This document shows positions 1 to 6,495 of a stretch of 9,118 bases of DNA, one piece after another; position 1 is the first letter of the stretch; each line of letters starts with the position of its first letter. The translations under genes and the position numbers were made by a program. Source of the stretch: an uncultured Clostridia bacterium (lineage in GTDB: Bacteria; Bacillota; Clostridia; TANB77; UBA1234). Location: positions 1 through 9,118 of the forward strand of contig CANQLS010000050.1 of the NCBI GenBank assembly GCA_947624765.1. The letters run 5' to 3'. A model generated the notes under the pieces. That model saw only the letters and a list, made by a program, of their open reading frames with translations. It was not told where the DNA came from and made no database searches.

Positions 1-16
1 CGCATTTTAAATTAAG

Positions 17-44
17 CGAGCCTTCCTATTTCAAGGAAAGCCCG
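17..44 (-). terminator. Stem-loop downstream of the XRE-S24 regulator
   Basis: The minus-strand RNA can form a 10-bp stem (CGGGCTTTCC with GGAAGGCTCG, two G-U pairs) around an 8-base loop. Read on the plus strand, the two G-U pairs become A-C mismatches, so the fold favours minus-strand RNA. The following sequence is AT-rich but has no clean U-run on that strand; the better T-run (TTATTTTTTA) lies on the plus-strand side. It may be a weak terminator for the regulator or simply the interior hairpin of the repeat whose end is at 47-77. Confidence 0.4.
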
Positions 45-46
45 TT

Positions 47-77
47 ATTTTTTATCTAAAAGTATTATCTAGTAACT
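47..77 (-). repeat. End of a second copy of the palindromic repeat family
   Basis: Read on the minus strand from 77 downwards, the sequence starts GTTACTAGATAATA. This is a 14-base exact match to the left end of the large palindromic element at 2990-3003. Similarity continues, less exactly, for about 30 bases (a run of T, then A-rich) and then stops. The interior here differs: it holds the hairpin at 17-44 instead of the GC-rich CATTG hairpins. The end lies five bases beyond the stop codon of the regulator at 83-655, much as the other copy lies six bases beyond the vanW stop. The other end, if present, is outside the window. Confidence 0.6.
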
Positions 78-82
78 AATTT

Positions 83-655
83 TTAATCTGGTAATATAAT
101 TTTGCCTATAATCACGAAATCAGGGTCATTTTCATCTATTAAGATTTCTTCAAAATCTTTATTCTCCGCAGATAAAGCTATTTGCGAATCTTTCATTTTG
201 AATGTCCTTACGAAAAGATTACCATGATATGATACAAGACAAATATCGTTTGGAGCTAGAACTGAAGTATAATGTACGTAAATAGTAGAATCTTTTGCAA
301 TAATTGGTTCCATAGATGCATCTTGCATTTTTGTAACTAATGATACATCATGAATTCCCTTTGGACAATTTACTAATTTAAAGTTTTCTGCGTACAATAC
401 TTTATCATACGGTACATAGTTTGTTACATCATAGGCTGCTGATTCTTCTTCTACAGAGTTTTTAGCAACATTTAGCATAAATTGATAAGATAAATTTAAT
501 TCATTGCATAATTTGGCAAGAATAGTTTTACTAGGATTTCTAATGCCTTTTTCAATATGTGAAAGATGTCCAGTATCAATGCCAGCAGCTTCAGCTAAAT
601 CTTTTGATTTTATTTTTTGTTTAATTCTTTCTTGACGAATTATTTTTCCAACCAT
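83..655 (-). CDS. XRE-family repressor with C-terminal S24 (LexA/CI-like) domain
   Basis: A cytoplasmic DNA-binding regulator of about 190 residues. Residues 4-60 form an XRE helix-turn-helix (GKIIRQERIKQ, then DLAEAAGIDTGHLSHIEKG), followed by a linker to about residue 100. A LexA/CI-type S24 fold follows, with the serine motif DASMEP (Ser114). The position that normally holds the catalytic lysine appears to be Arg150 in NLFVRTF, and no Ala-Gly or Cys-Gly cleavage site is seen in the linker, so self-cleavage is doubtful. The fold may serve for dimerisation instead. The start is placed at 655: an upstream in-frame ATG at 667 directly abuts the AAAGGA ribosome-binding site, while 655 lies about 12 bases beyond it. 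The gene is divergent from the small XRE gene at 959, resembling a phage CI/Cro pair, but no phage genes are nearby. Family call firm; target unknown. Confidence 0.88.
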   Translation of the reverse strand: MVGKIIRQERIKQKIKSKDLAEAAGIDTGHLSHIEKGIRNPSKTILAKLCNELNLSYQFMLNVAKNSVEEESAAYDVTNYVPYDKVLYAENFKLVNCPKGIHDVSLVTKMQDASMEPIIAKDSTIYVHYTSVLAPNDICLVSYHGNLFVRTFKMKDSQIALSAENKDFEEILIDENDPDFVIIGKIILPD

Positions 656-715
656 AATAAATATCATTCCTTTCTATAGATTATTTTTACAATAAGAGGA
701 GATAGACACATTTTA

Positions 716-746
716 ATTATGACTTGCTAGTTACAAGAATCATAAT
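716..746. promoter_or_regulatory. Inverted repeat, possible operator
   Basis: ATTATGA (716-722) and TCATAAT (740-746) are perfect inverted arms centred on 731, with a second, slightly offset TTG/CAA pair inside. The site lies in the leader of the S24 repressor, between its promoter candidate and its start codon. Given the two divergent helix-turn-helix genes, an autoregulatory operator is plausible, but the role is inference. Confidence 0.4.
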
Positions 747-772
747 CAAAAATTTTGCTTAAATTCCTCATT

Positions 773-801
773 ATTATACACAAATTTGTAAACTCATAAA
801 G
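773..801 (-). promoter_or_regulatory. Candidate promoter of the XRE-S24 repressor with palindromic spacer
   Basis: The minus strand carries a perfect TATAAT at 778-773, with only weak -35 matches 16-18 bases upstream (TTTATG or CTTTAT at about 795-801). The 10-base palindrome ACAAATTTGT (780-789) sits in the spacer beside the -10, where a repressor would block polymerase. Transcription from here would leave a leader of about 110 bases. Confidence 0.4.
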
Positions 802-899
802 AATAATTTGACGAGCTTCCTAATAACATGTTTGTATTTATTATATACAATGGTTTAAAATTTGTCTAGCAGAAAAATTGTTTTTTTGCCAAAATTATA

Positions 900-928
900 T
901 TGACTAAAAGACTATAAAATGCTAAAAT
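900..928 (+). promoter_or_regulatory. Promoter of the small XRE regulator
   Basis: TTGACT (900-905) and TAAAAT (923-928) are separated by 17 bases, a good vegetative promoter. The 12-mer AAAATTGTTTTT occurs at 874-885, upstream of the -35, and again at 924-935, over the -10 and start point. The two copies are exactly 50 bp apart, so they would lie on the same DNA face. This is what a two-site repressor operator would look like. Confidence 0.65.
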
Positions 929-958
929 TGTTTTTAAGACAAGAAAGGAAGTGTACAA

Positions 959-1147
959 ATGAACAAAATGAGGGAATATAGGAAGGAAAAAAATTTAACG
1001 CTACGCGAATTGTCAAGGCTTACTAATATTTCGGAAGGTTACTTATGCCATCTGGAAAGAGGCTCCAGAAGTAATCCCTCGATGAATGTGCTGAATAGAA
1101 TAGCAACTGCGTTAGATAAAAGTGTAGATGAAGTGTTCTTTAATTGA
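959..1147 (+). CDS. Small SinR/Cro-like XRE transcriptional regulator
   Basis: A 62-residue protein that is essentially one XRE helix-turn-helix domain. The recognition region is LTLRELSRLTNISEGYLCHLERG (about 13-35, given here only as a landmark). The NPS...L.RIA.ALD.SVDE segment at about 40-58 is the pattern seen in SinR- and Cro-like repressors. There is no partner domain, so it probably acts as a DNA-binding dimer. The ATG at 959 follows AAAGGAAG with about 7 bases spacing. The gene is divergent from the S24 repressor, has a strong promoter at 900-928 with flanking direct repeats, and ends inside a terminator stem, so it is monocistronic. It could autoregulate or antagonise its neighbour; the targets cannot be read from the sequence. 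Confidence 0.85.
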   Translation: MNKMREYRKEKNLTLRELSRLTNISEGYLCHLERGSRSNPSMNVLNRIATALDKSVDEVFFN

Positions 1148-1196
1148 AAAAATAGGAATAGATATATAAAAATAGGTATCATATTCCTATTTTTTT
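1147..1196 (+). terminator. Rho-independent terminator after the small XRE gene
   Basis: A perfect 14-bp stem (AAAAAATAGGAATA at 1147-1160 with its complement at 1182-1195) encloses a 21-base loop and ends in a T-run. The left arm is partly repeated inside the loop (AAAAATAGG at about 1168-1176), so a shorter 9-bp stem with the same right arm is an alternative fold. Confidence 0.8.
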
Positions 1197-1197
1197 G

Positions 1198-1226
1198 TTG
1201 TAATTTGTAGAAAACTGTGGTAAAAT
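1198..1226 (+). promoter_or_regulatory. Promoter of the VanW-family gene
   Basis: TTGTAA (1198-1203) and TAAAAT (1221-1226) are 17 bases apart, with an extended -10 TG at 1218-1219. The -35 begins directly behind the preceding terminator, so the gene is a separate unit. Confidence 0.7.
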
Positions 1227-1261
1227 AATTATGTGATTTCATAGGAAAGGTGAAAATAAGT

Positions 1262-2983
1262 ATGAATCAAATTTTATATTCGAAAAAAAGTGAACAAAAG
1301 ATTAAAATCTTAGCGATAATCTTTTGTACTTTATTAGTTTTATTAATTATTGTTTCCATTAGTTTTGGAATTGCAAATCAAACAAATGATAAAATTTTGA
1401 GAGGGGTATCTATTAATAATCTTTCGGTTGAAGAGCTTACTATGGAACAAGCAAGAACTCATTTAAATGATGAATTACAACGATTATCAAAAAATGAAAT
1501 AATATTAGTTTTAGATGGTTATACTAAAAAAATAACTGGAGAAGATATTGGTATTTCATTCTCGGATAGTGTGCTTGAAGAGGCTTATAATTATGGTAGA
1601 ACAGGAAACTTATTAGCAAACAATTATACCGTTTTATTTAGTTATTTAAACAAGAAACATGAAATATCTACTGATTTATTGATAGATGAAAGTAAATATC
1701 AAAGTTTGTTAGAAGAACTTCATAATGAGGTAGGAACTATAGTAAAAGATGATAGTTATACAATTACTGATAATAAAATTGAATTAGAAAAAGGAATTGA
1801 AGGAAAACAAATTAAAGAACAAGAATTAAAAGATATGTTATTAGCAAGCATTGTAAATACAGGTGCAGAAATAGAAATACCAGTAGAAAAAGGATTACCA
1901 AAAAGAGTAGATTTTGATAAATTATATGATGAAATTTATGTAGAAAAAGTTAATGCTAGCTATGAAATGGGAGAAACATTTGAGGTTACTAAAGAAGTAT
2001 ATGGTGTAGAATTTAATAAAGAAGAAGCAATACAACAATATACTGCATTAAATGATGGCGAAAAGATGGAAATAGCATTAATTTCTGTAGAGCCAGATAT
2101 TAAGGTAAGTGATTTGAATGATGCTTTGTTTAAAGATGTATTATCTACATATCAAACAAAGTATGATAAGTATTATACAAACAGAGTAAGAAATTTGGAA
2201 TTAGCAGCAGAAAAAATTAACGGAACAATCTTGTATCCAGGAGAAGAATTTTCTTATAACAAAGTAGTTGGAGAAAGAACTAGTGCAAACGGATTTAAAG
2301 CTGCACACGTTTTTGCTGGAGGAAAAGTAGTAGATGGACTTGGTGGAGGTATTTGTCAAATTTCTACCACATTATATAATACGGTATTATTATCAAATTT
2401 GGAAGTAACTGAGAGAAAAGCTCATATGATGCATACTGGCTATGTTGATCCAGGAAGAGATGCTACAGTAGTATATGGCGCAATTGATTTTAGATTTAAA
2501 AATAATCGTAAAACACCAATTAAAATAGAAATGACAGTAAAAGATGGAATTGCGACATCAACTATTTATGGATTAAAAGAAGCTGATGAGCCAACAGTAG
2601 AAATCAAAACAGTAATCTTAAAAACAATACCATATCAAACTGTAAACGAAAATGATCCTACAATGAATGAAGGAACTACAAAAGTAGTACAATCTCCAGT
2701 AAATGGATATGTTTCTGAAACTTATAAAATTATAAAAAATGCAGCAGGTGAAGAAATATCAAATACTTTAGTTTCAAAAGATTCTTATCAACAAACTAGT
2801 AAGATTGTAAAAGTAGGAACTAAAAAGGTAGCAGTGGAGCCTGAAACACCACCAGCACCAGTAGAACCTACACCAACAGAACCTACAACGCCTACTAATC
2901 CAACACCAGATACTAATTCAGGTAGTTCATTACCAACAGGATGGGATAATCCGGAAAGTCCATATGCAGGCGGAGGACAATAA
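1262..2983 (+). CDS. Membrane-anchored VanW-family protein with G5 domain
   Basis: A 573-residue envelope protein. A positively charged N-terminus (KKSEQKIK) precedes one hydrophobic segment at about 15-37, a signal anchor or uncleaved signal. Residues 45-300 hold repeats resembling the putative peptidoglycan-binding domain usually paired with VanW. The VanW domain spans about 300-437, with the signature GGGICQISTTLYN at 361-373. A G5 domain lies at about 445-521 (KTIPYQTV...GTTKVVQ...GYVSETYK...VGTKK), and the end is a Pro/Thr-rich tail. The order anchor, wall-binding repeats, VanW, G5 is standard for Clostridia; the biochemical role is unknown, and presence of this family does not indicate vancomycin resistance. 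A GTG at 1250 is also in frame but overlaps the ribosome-binding site AGGAAAGG (1243-1250); ATG at 1262 is correctly spaced. The gene is monocistronic and is followed at once by a palindromic repeat. Confidence 0.93.
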   Translation: MNQILYSKKSEQKIKILAIIFCTLLVLLIIVSISFGIANQTNDKILRGVSINNLSVEELTMEQARTHLNDELQRLSKNEIILVLDGYTKKITGEDIGISFSDSVLEEAYNYGRTGNLLANNYTVLFSYLNKKHEISTDLLIDESKYQSLLEELHNEVGTIVKDDSYTITDNKIELEKGIEGKQIKEQELKDMLLASIVNTGAEIEIPVEKGLPKRVDFDKLYDEIYVEKVNASYEMGETFEVTKEVYGVEFNKEEAIQQYTALNDGEKMEIALISVEPDIKVSDLNDALFKDVLSTYQTKYDKYYTNRVRNLELAAEKINGTILYPGEEFSYNKVVGERTSANGFKAAHVFAGGKVVDGLGGGICQISTTLYNTVLLSNLEVTERKAHMMHTGYVDPGRDATVVYGAIDFRFKNNRKTPIKIEMTVKDGIATSTIYGLKEADEPTVEIKTVILKTIPYQTVNENDPTMNEGTTKVVQSPVNGYVSETYKIIKNAAGEEISNTLVSKDSYQQTSKIVKVGTKKVAVEPETPPAPVEPTPTEPTTPTNPTPDTNSGSSLPTGWDNPESPYAGGGQ

Positions 2984-3229
2984 GTTCTGGTTACTAGATA
3001 ATAGTTTTATACTAAATAATTCTTCAAAACCATGTCAGTGTGCGTGTAGCGGCGGCCATTGGCCGCCATAAATGGGAATATATTTCTTTTGCATAATTTT
3101 TGTTGTAGTGCACTAAAGAAAAAATTTTGTTGTATCTTAGATTTAATGGCGCCCAATGGGCGCCGCTACAATAATGCAGACATAATTGTAGAGTATTATT
3201 TTAAAAAAAGTGTTATCCAGTAACAACTT
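2982..3229. repeat. Large imperfect palindromic element, MITE-like
   Basis: The stretch between vanW and the tRNA operon reads similarly from both ends. GTTACTAGATAA at 2990-3001 matches TTATCCAGTAAC at 3213-3224 (11 of 12). The flanks AAGTT/AACTT extend the match outward with a 3-base gap. Inward, both halves share an ATGTC block and then TGTAGCGGCG leading into a GC-rich hairpin: GGCGGCCATTGGCCGCC (3051-3067) and GGCGCCCAATGGGCGCC (3148-3164). The perfect palindrome TAGTGCACTA (3106-3115) sits near the centre. There is no coding potential and no clear target-site duplication. The layout suggests a non-autonomous miniature element or an intergenic structured repeat. It also occupies the place of the vanW terminator. 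Confidence 0.75.
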
Positions 3230-3253
3230 CTGATTAGAATAATTAAAAAGTAA

Positions 3254-3282
3254 TTGACAAACTCAGTTTAATATTGTAGAAT
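3254..3282 (+). promoter_or_regulatory. Consensus promoter of the tRNA-His/Gln operon
   Basis: TTGACA (3254-3259), a 17-base spacer and TAGAAT (3277-3282) form a near-perfect vegetative promoter. The expected start point is about 3289. Confidence 0.85.
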
Positions 3283-3288
3283 AATAAA

Positions 3289-3305
3289 GCATGGCGAAGC
3301 CATGC
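3289..3305 (+). other. Hairpin at the 5' end of the tRNA precursor
   Basis: GCATGGC, a GAA loop and GCCATGC form a perfect 7-bp stem that begins where transcription should start and ends four bases before the G(-1) of tRNA-His. It would cap the precursor's 5' leader and could affect leader stability or RNase P processing. The role is inference. Confidence 0.55.
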
Positions 3306-3310
3306 AAACG

Positions 3311-3387
3311 GTGGATGTAGCTCAGTTGGTTAGAGCGCCAGGTTGTGGCCCTGGAGGTCGTGGGTTCGAGTCCCATCTTTCACCCCA
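3311..3387 (+). tRNA. tRNA-His (GTG)
   Basis: A full cloverleaf: D-stem GCTC/GAGC, anticodon stem CCAGG/CCTGG around TTGTGGC (anticodon GTG), T-loop TTCGAGT and an encoded CCA. A G at 3310 supplies the G(-1) diagnostic of tRNA-His, opposite discriminator C73 (3384). Acceptor pair 6:67 is U-U and 4:69 is G-U, which is slightly unusual. It is first in the operon, with a 7-base spacer to tRNA-Gln. Confidence 0.95.
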
Positions 3388-3394
3388 TATATAT

Positions 3395-3470
3395 TGGGCT
3401 GTAGCCAAGTGGTAAGGCACCAGACTTTGACTCTGGCATCTCGGCGGTTCGAATCCTCCCAGCCCAGCCA
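3395..3470 (+). tRNA. tRNA-Gln (TTG)
   Basis: The acceptor stem TGGGCTG/CAGCCCA is perfect, the anticodon stem CCAGA/TCTGG encloses CTTTGAC (anticodon TTG), and CCA is encoded. The T-stem reads GGCGG/CCTCC, leaving a C-U mismatch at 51:63 where GGAGG would pair fully. It is co-transcribed with tRNA-His and followed by a terminator seven bases on. Confidence 0.95.
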
Positions 3471-3476
3471 TAGAAC

Positions 3477-3513
3477 AAGCGACTTTCAAGAAATTGAAGG
3501 TCGCTTAATTTGT
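3477..3513 (+). terminator. Terminator of the tRNA-His/Gln operon
   Basis: A 13-bp stem (3477-3489 with 3494-3506, one U-G pair) closes on a GAAA tetraloop and is followed by AATTTGT. The wobble pair would be an A-C mismatch on the other strand, so the hairpin is oriented for plus-strand transcripts. Confidence 0.8.
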
Positions 3514-3577
3514 ATAATGTCAAACAAATTCGTTTTGTTACATATTTAATAATCAGAATATTATTGAAAGGTGCTGT

Positions 3578-3629
3578 AAAAAAGTCGCATAATTATCCCA
3601 TAGTTATACTTGGGGATAATTATGCGATT
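3578..3629 (-). terminator. Terminator of the hybrid histidine kinase
   Basis: A perfect 15-bp stem (TCGCATAATTATCCC at 3585-3599 with its complement at 3613-3627) has a 13-base loop. On the minus strand it is followed by six U (3583-3578). It lies about 30 bases beyond the kinase stop codon. Confidence 0.85.
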
Positions 3630-3655
3630 ATTTGAAATGTTAAAAGTAAATATAT

Positions 3656-6250
3656 TTATTTTTTTATAAACTTCTTTAAAACATTTAATAAATCTGCTAT
3701 ATTAATTGGCTTTGCCAAAAATCCATTCATACCAGCTTCTTGCACTAAGTTTTTGTCTTCTTCAAAAACATTTGCTGTTGTTGCAATTATAGGTATATTT
3801 GCAATTTCGTTATTTTGAAATGCACGAATTGTTTTTGTTGCTTCGTAACCATTCATAACAGGCATTTGAATATCCATTAATACTAAATCAAAATAACCTG
3901 TTTTTGAGTTCTGTAATATATCACAAGCAATCTTTCCGTTTTCTGCAGTTTCAACTAAAAAGCCAAAGTCTGTTAAATATTCGGTTGCAATTTCTCTATT
4001 CATAAAATTATCTTCTACAAGTAAAATTCGTTTTCCTTTGAAATCAATTTCTTTTTCTAAAGTTTCTTCAAAACTCTTTTCAAATTCATAATGTTTATTC
4101 AAAAGATTTATTATGTCAGAAATAAATATTGGCTTACTTAAAAATTCTGTAACTCCTGCATTTACAGCCTCACTTCTAATACTAGAAAAATCATAAACTG
4201 AAGTAAGATATATTGGAATATTATTTCCTACAATCTTTCTAATTTGTTTTGTTACTTCTATTCCATCTATTTCATTCATTTTCCATTCAACAAAGAATGT
4301 ATTAAATGAATTTTTTTCTATAAGTGCTAAAGATTCTTTAATAGAATTTGACCATTTATTTTTTATCTTTAATTTATTTAAAATATCTGATGTACCTTTG
4401 CAAGCATTTATATCAGTTGCAATTATTAGACAATTTAAACCTTTTGCCTTTTCTTCTGGTAAAGTTAACTCTTTATTTTCTTGCAATTTAAAATCTATTG
4501 TAACAATGAATTCTGTACCTTTGCCAACTTCACTTTGTACTTCTATTTTTCCACCCATCATATCTAGAGTGGCTTTAACAATGGCCATTCCAAGTCCAGT
4601 CCCTTGAATTCCACTTACTGTAGAATTACGTTCTCTTGTAAATGGTTCAAATATGTCTTTGATGAAATCTTGACTTATTCCTATTCCATTGTCTTTTACT
4701 TTAAATTCGTATGTGCCATAACCTGGTTTTGAATTTTCTTTTTGAGATACTAATAAATAAATGCTACCATTTTCTTTTGAAAACTTTATTGCGTTTGCAA
4801 GCAAGTTTATTAATATCTGATTTAATCTTAATTTATCACAGTATATAAATTCGTCTGTAATATTTATAGTATCAACAAATAAAGACAAGTTGTGCGATTC
4901 TACATCTGCTTGAATCATATCACTTAAAGAATGTAATATTTCAGCAAGACTTTCTTCTTTTTCTTCTATTGTAATCTTTCCAGATTCAATTCTGCTCATA
5001 TCAAGAACTTCGTTTATAAGAGAAAGTAAATGATCTGAAGATTGCGAAATTTTTTCTAAATAATCTTTTGTTTGTTCTTCATCTTTCAAATGTGTTTTTG
5101 CAAGATTTGTAAATCCGATTATTGCATTCATTGGAGTACGTATGTCGTGTGACATATTGTTTAAAAATGTTGTTTTTGCACGGCTAGCTTGTTCTGCTTT
5201 TTCTAATGCATTTTCCAACTCTTTTCTATGCATAGTTTCTATATGCATTAATTTCTTTTGAGAGGTGTTCTTTAAAATCAAAATTATTAAGAATACTAAA
5301 CCTACTAACACAAATGATAAAAGAATTGTGAATATGTTTATTATATTACTACTTTCATCTTCGAATATTGCGCGAGGAACAGATTCTACGAAATACCAAT
5401 TTAAACTTTTTATTGGAGAAAATACCATTACGAAAGTGTTTCCTTTAAATGCGTATTCTATATTAAATGTCTCTTGTGTAGACATTTTTTCTGCTACTTC
5501 TGATACAGAAATACCTGATTCAAATAAATCTTCACCAATTGCCTCAAAGAAATTATTTATATCATTAAAATCTTTATCTCTATGAATTGAAACAATATAA
5601 TTTCCTTGTTGATCAACAACTATGCTACTGCCACGACCGTTATATAGGTTTATTTCTAGATTGTTTAGTAATATGTCGGTATCATAAAAACATACGACGT
5701 ATTCAAATGTTTTATCTTCTACTGTAAATGGAACAATTTTAGAGCCTACAACTAATACTTCTGCTGGCATAGTTTCGCCACTTGTTGTGGTAATTACATT
5801 CTTTGATGAATCATCAGAAAAAGTTTTAAGTTTAAATACAAAATGATTTTCTGATTTTTCACACAATTCAATTAATTCATTATTTGATGTATAAGAATCT
5901 AAATAATTGCCACTAAATAATTCATCATCAGAGGAGATTAAAAATAATTCGATAGGTTTTAATATTTTTGTACTTATATTTAGTTGATTCTTAACTTCTT
6001 GAATAGAAGACAAATTATTACTGCTTATTTCGTTTGCGATTTCTTCTAAGTAATTCCATTTTTGATTTAAATTAGAAATAATAGAAGTCTCATCGTGCTT
6101 AGTAACTTCTCTTATGCTTTTGATTGAATTCTTTATTATTTCATCTGTTACTAATGCATGAAGTTTAGAAAACATAAAGGCTATAGCGAGAATTATTAAT
6201 ATAACAAATATAGCGGAAAAAACTTTTTTATTTTTATCTTTTGAATACAT
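3656..6250 (-). CDS. Membrane hybrid histidine kinase with one degenerate and one intact receiver domain
   Basis: An 864-residue sensor kinase. A transmembrane helix at about 11-30 and another at about 303-327 flank an extracellular region of some 270 residues that resembles a double-Cache ligand sensor (VVDQQGNYIVSIH; SLNWYFVESVP). No HAMP domain is evident. A short coiled linker leads to HisKA with phospho-acceptor His368 (MSHDIRTP). The ATPase follows: N-box NLLANAIKF (482-490), G1 DNGIG (520-524), G2 GTGLG (550-554). The first receiver (about 604-722) has Glu655 where Asp is expected (FFVEWKM), though Thr683 and Lys706 are kept. The second receiver (about 739-862) is complete: Glu746/Asp747, Asp793, Thr825, Lys847. 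No HPt or response-regulator gene is adjacent, so the relay partner is elsewhere. The AAGGAG site lies about 13 bases from the ATG, but a stop codon upstream fixes the start. The gene has its own promoter and terminator. Confidence 0.93.
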   Translation of the reverse strand: MYSKDKNKKVFSAIFVILIILAIAFMFSKLHALVTDEIIKNSIKSIREVTKHDETSIISNLNQKWNYLEEIANEISSNNLSSIQEVKNQLNISTKILKPIELFLISSDDELFSGNYLDSYTSNNELIELCEKSENHFVFKLKTFSDDSSKNVITTTSGETMPAEVLVVGSKIVPFTVEDKTFEYVVCFYDTDILLNNLEINLYNGRGSSIVVDQQGNYIVSIHRDKDFNDINNFFEAIGEDLFESGISVSEVAEKMSTQETFNIEYAFKGNTFVMVFSPIKSLNWYFVESVPRAIFEDESSNIINIFTILLSFVLVGLVFLIILILKNTSQKKLMHIETMHRKELENALEKAEQASRAKTTFLNNMSHDIRTPMNAIIGFTNLAKTHLKDEEQTKDYLEKISQSSDHLLSLINEVLDMSRIESGKITIEEKEESLAEILHSLSDMIQADVESHNLSLFVDTINITDEFIYCDKLRLNQILINLLANAIKFSKENGSIYLLVSQKENSKPGYGTYEFKVKDNGIGISQDFIKDIFEPFTRERNSTVSGIQGTGLGMAIVKATLDMMGGKIEVQSEVGKGTEFIVTIDFKLQENKELTLPEEKAKGLNCLIIATDINACKGTSDILNKLKIKNKWSNSIKESLALIEKNSFNTFFVEWKMNEIDGIEVTKQIRKIVGNNIPIYLTSVYDFSSIRSEAVNAGVTEFLSKPIFISDIINLLNKHYEFEKSFEETLEKEIDFKGKRILLVEDNFMNREIATEYLTDFGFLVETAENGKIACDILQNSKTGYFDLVLMDIQMPVMNGYEATKTIRAFQNNEIANIPIIATTANVFEEDKNLVQEAGMNGFLAKPINIADLLNVLKKFIKK

Positions 6251-6302
6251 ATTCTATTCGGTTCTCCTTTCAAATACAATACATGTCATAAATATTAATA
6301 TG

Positions 6303-6331
6303 ATTATACATTAAGGTGTTGCATAAAGCAA
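6303..6331 (-). promoter_or_regulatory. Promoter of the histidine kinase
   Basis: On the minus strand TTGCTT (6331-6326) and a perfect TATAAT (6308-6303) are 17 bases apart. The leader would be about 45 bases. Confidence 0.6.
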
Positions 6332-6495
6332 ATAATAATAGTAGAAATCAGAAGAAATAAAAACTCAGTTTTGCTTATGTGAATTGTAATGATGGATGCG
6401 ATTAAAAACAAGTTAAAGAAATTGTATATACAAATATCATCTATAGTTAATAAATTTTTATTTAACATAGAAAAAATTTTTTTCTGCTTTTAAGA
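6332..6495. other. Divergent intergenic region with a short palindrome
   Basis: The 330-bp gap between the kinase and the GNAT-like operon has a promoter at each edge. Between them I see only the perfect 12-base palindrome TTGTATATACAA (6422-6433). Its half-sites match the inverted repeat TTGTAT...ATACAA at 832-850 upstream of the small XRE gene, so a shared regulator site is possible but weakly supported. A 34-codon open frame at 6389-6493 has no ribosome-binding site. Confidence 0.35.

Noticed and set aside
1039..1242. Minus-strand frame opposite the small XRE gene
   Set aside because: It runs through a terminator and promoter of the opposite strand and has no ribosome-binding site; a shadow of the real gene.
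1250..1261. GTG start four codons upstream for the VanW protein
   Set aside because: The GTG overlaps the AGGAAAGG ribosome-binding site itself; ATG 1262 is properly spaced.
1262..2983. VanW as evidence of vancomycin resistance
   Set aside because: No vanA/B/H/X/R/S genes are present, and VanW-domain proteins are common in Clostridia without resistance.
2982..3229. Integron attC site or CRISPR-like repeat
   Set aside because: The ends GTTACTA do not fit the attC core GTTRRRY, there is no integrase, and there are only two half-copies with no spacer array.
3343..3549. Open frame across the tRNA genes
   Set aside because: It overlaps two clear tRNAs and a terminator; the translation is a by-product of structured RNA sequence.
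6389..6493. 34-codon open frame beginning MMDAIKNKLKKLY
   Set aside because: No ribosome-binding site or dedicated promoter, and the length is easily reached by chance in AT-rich sequence.
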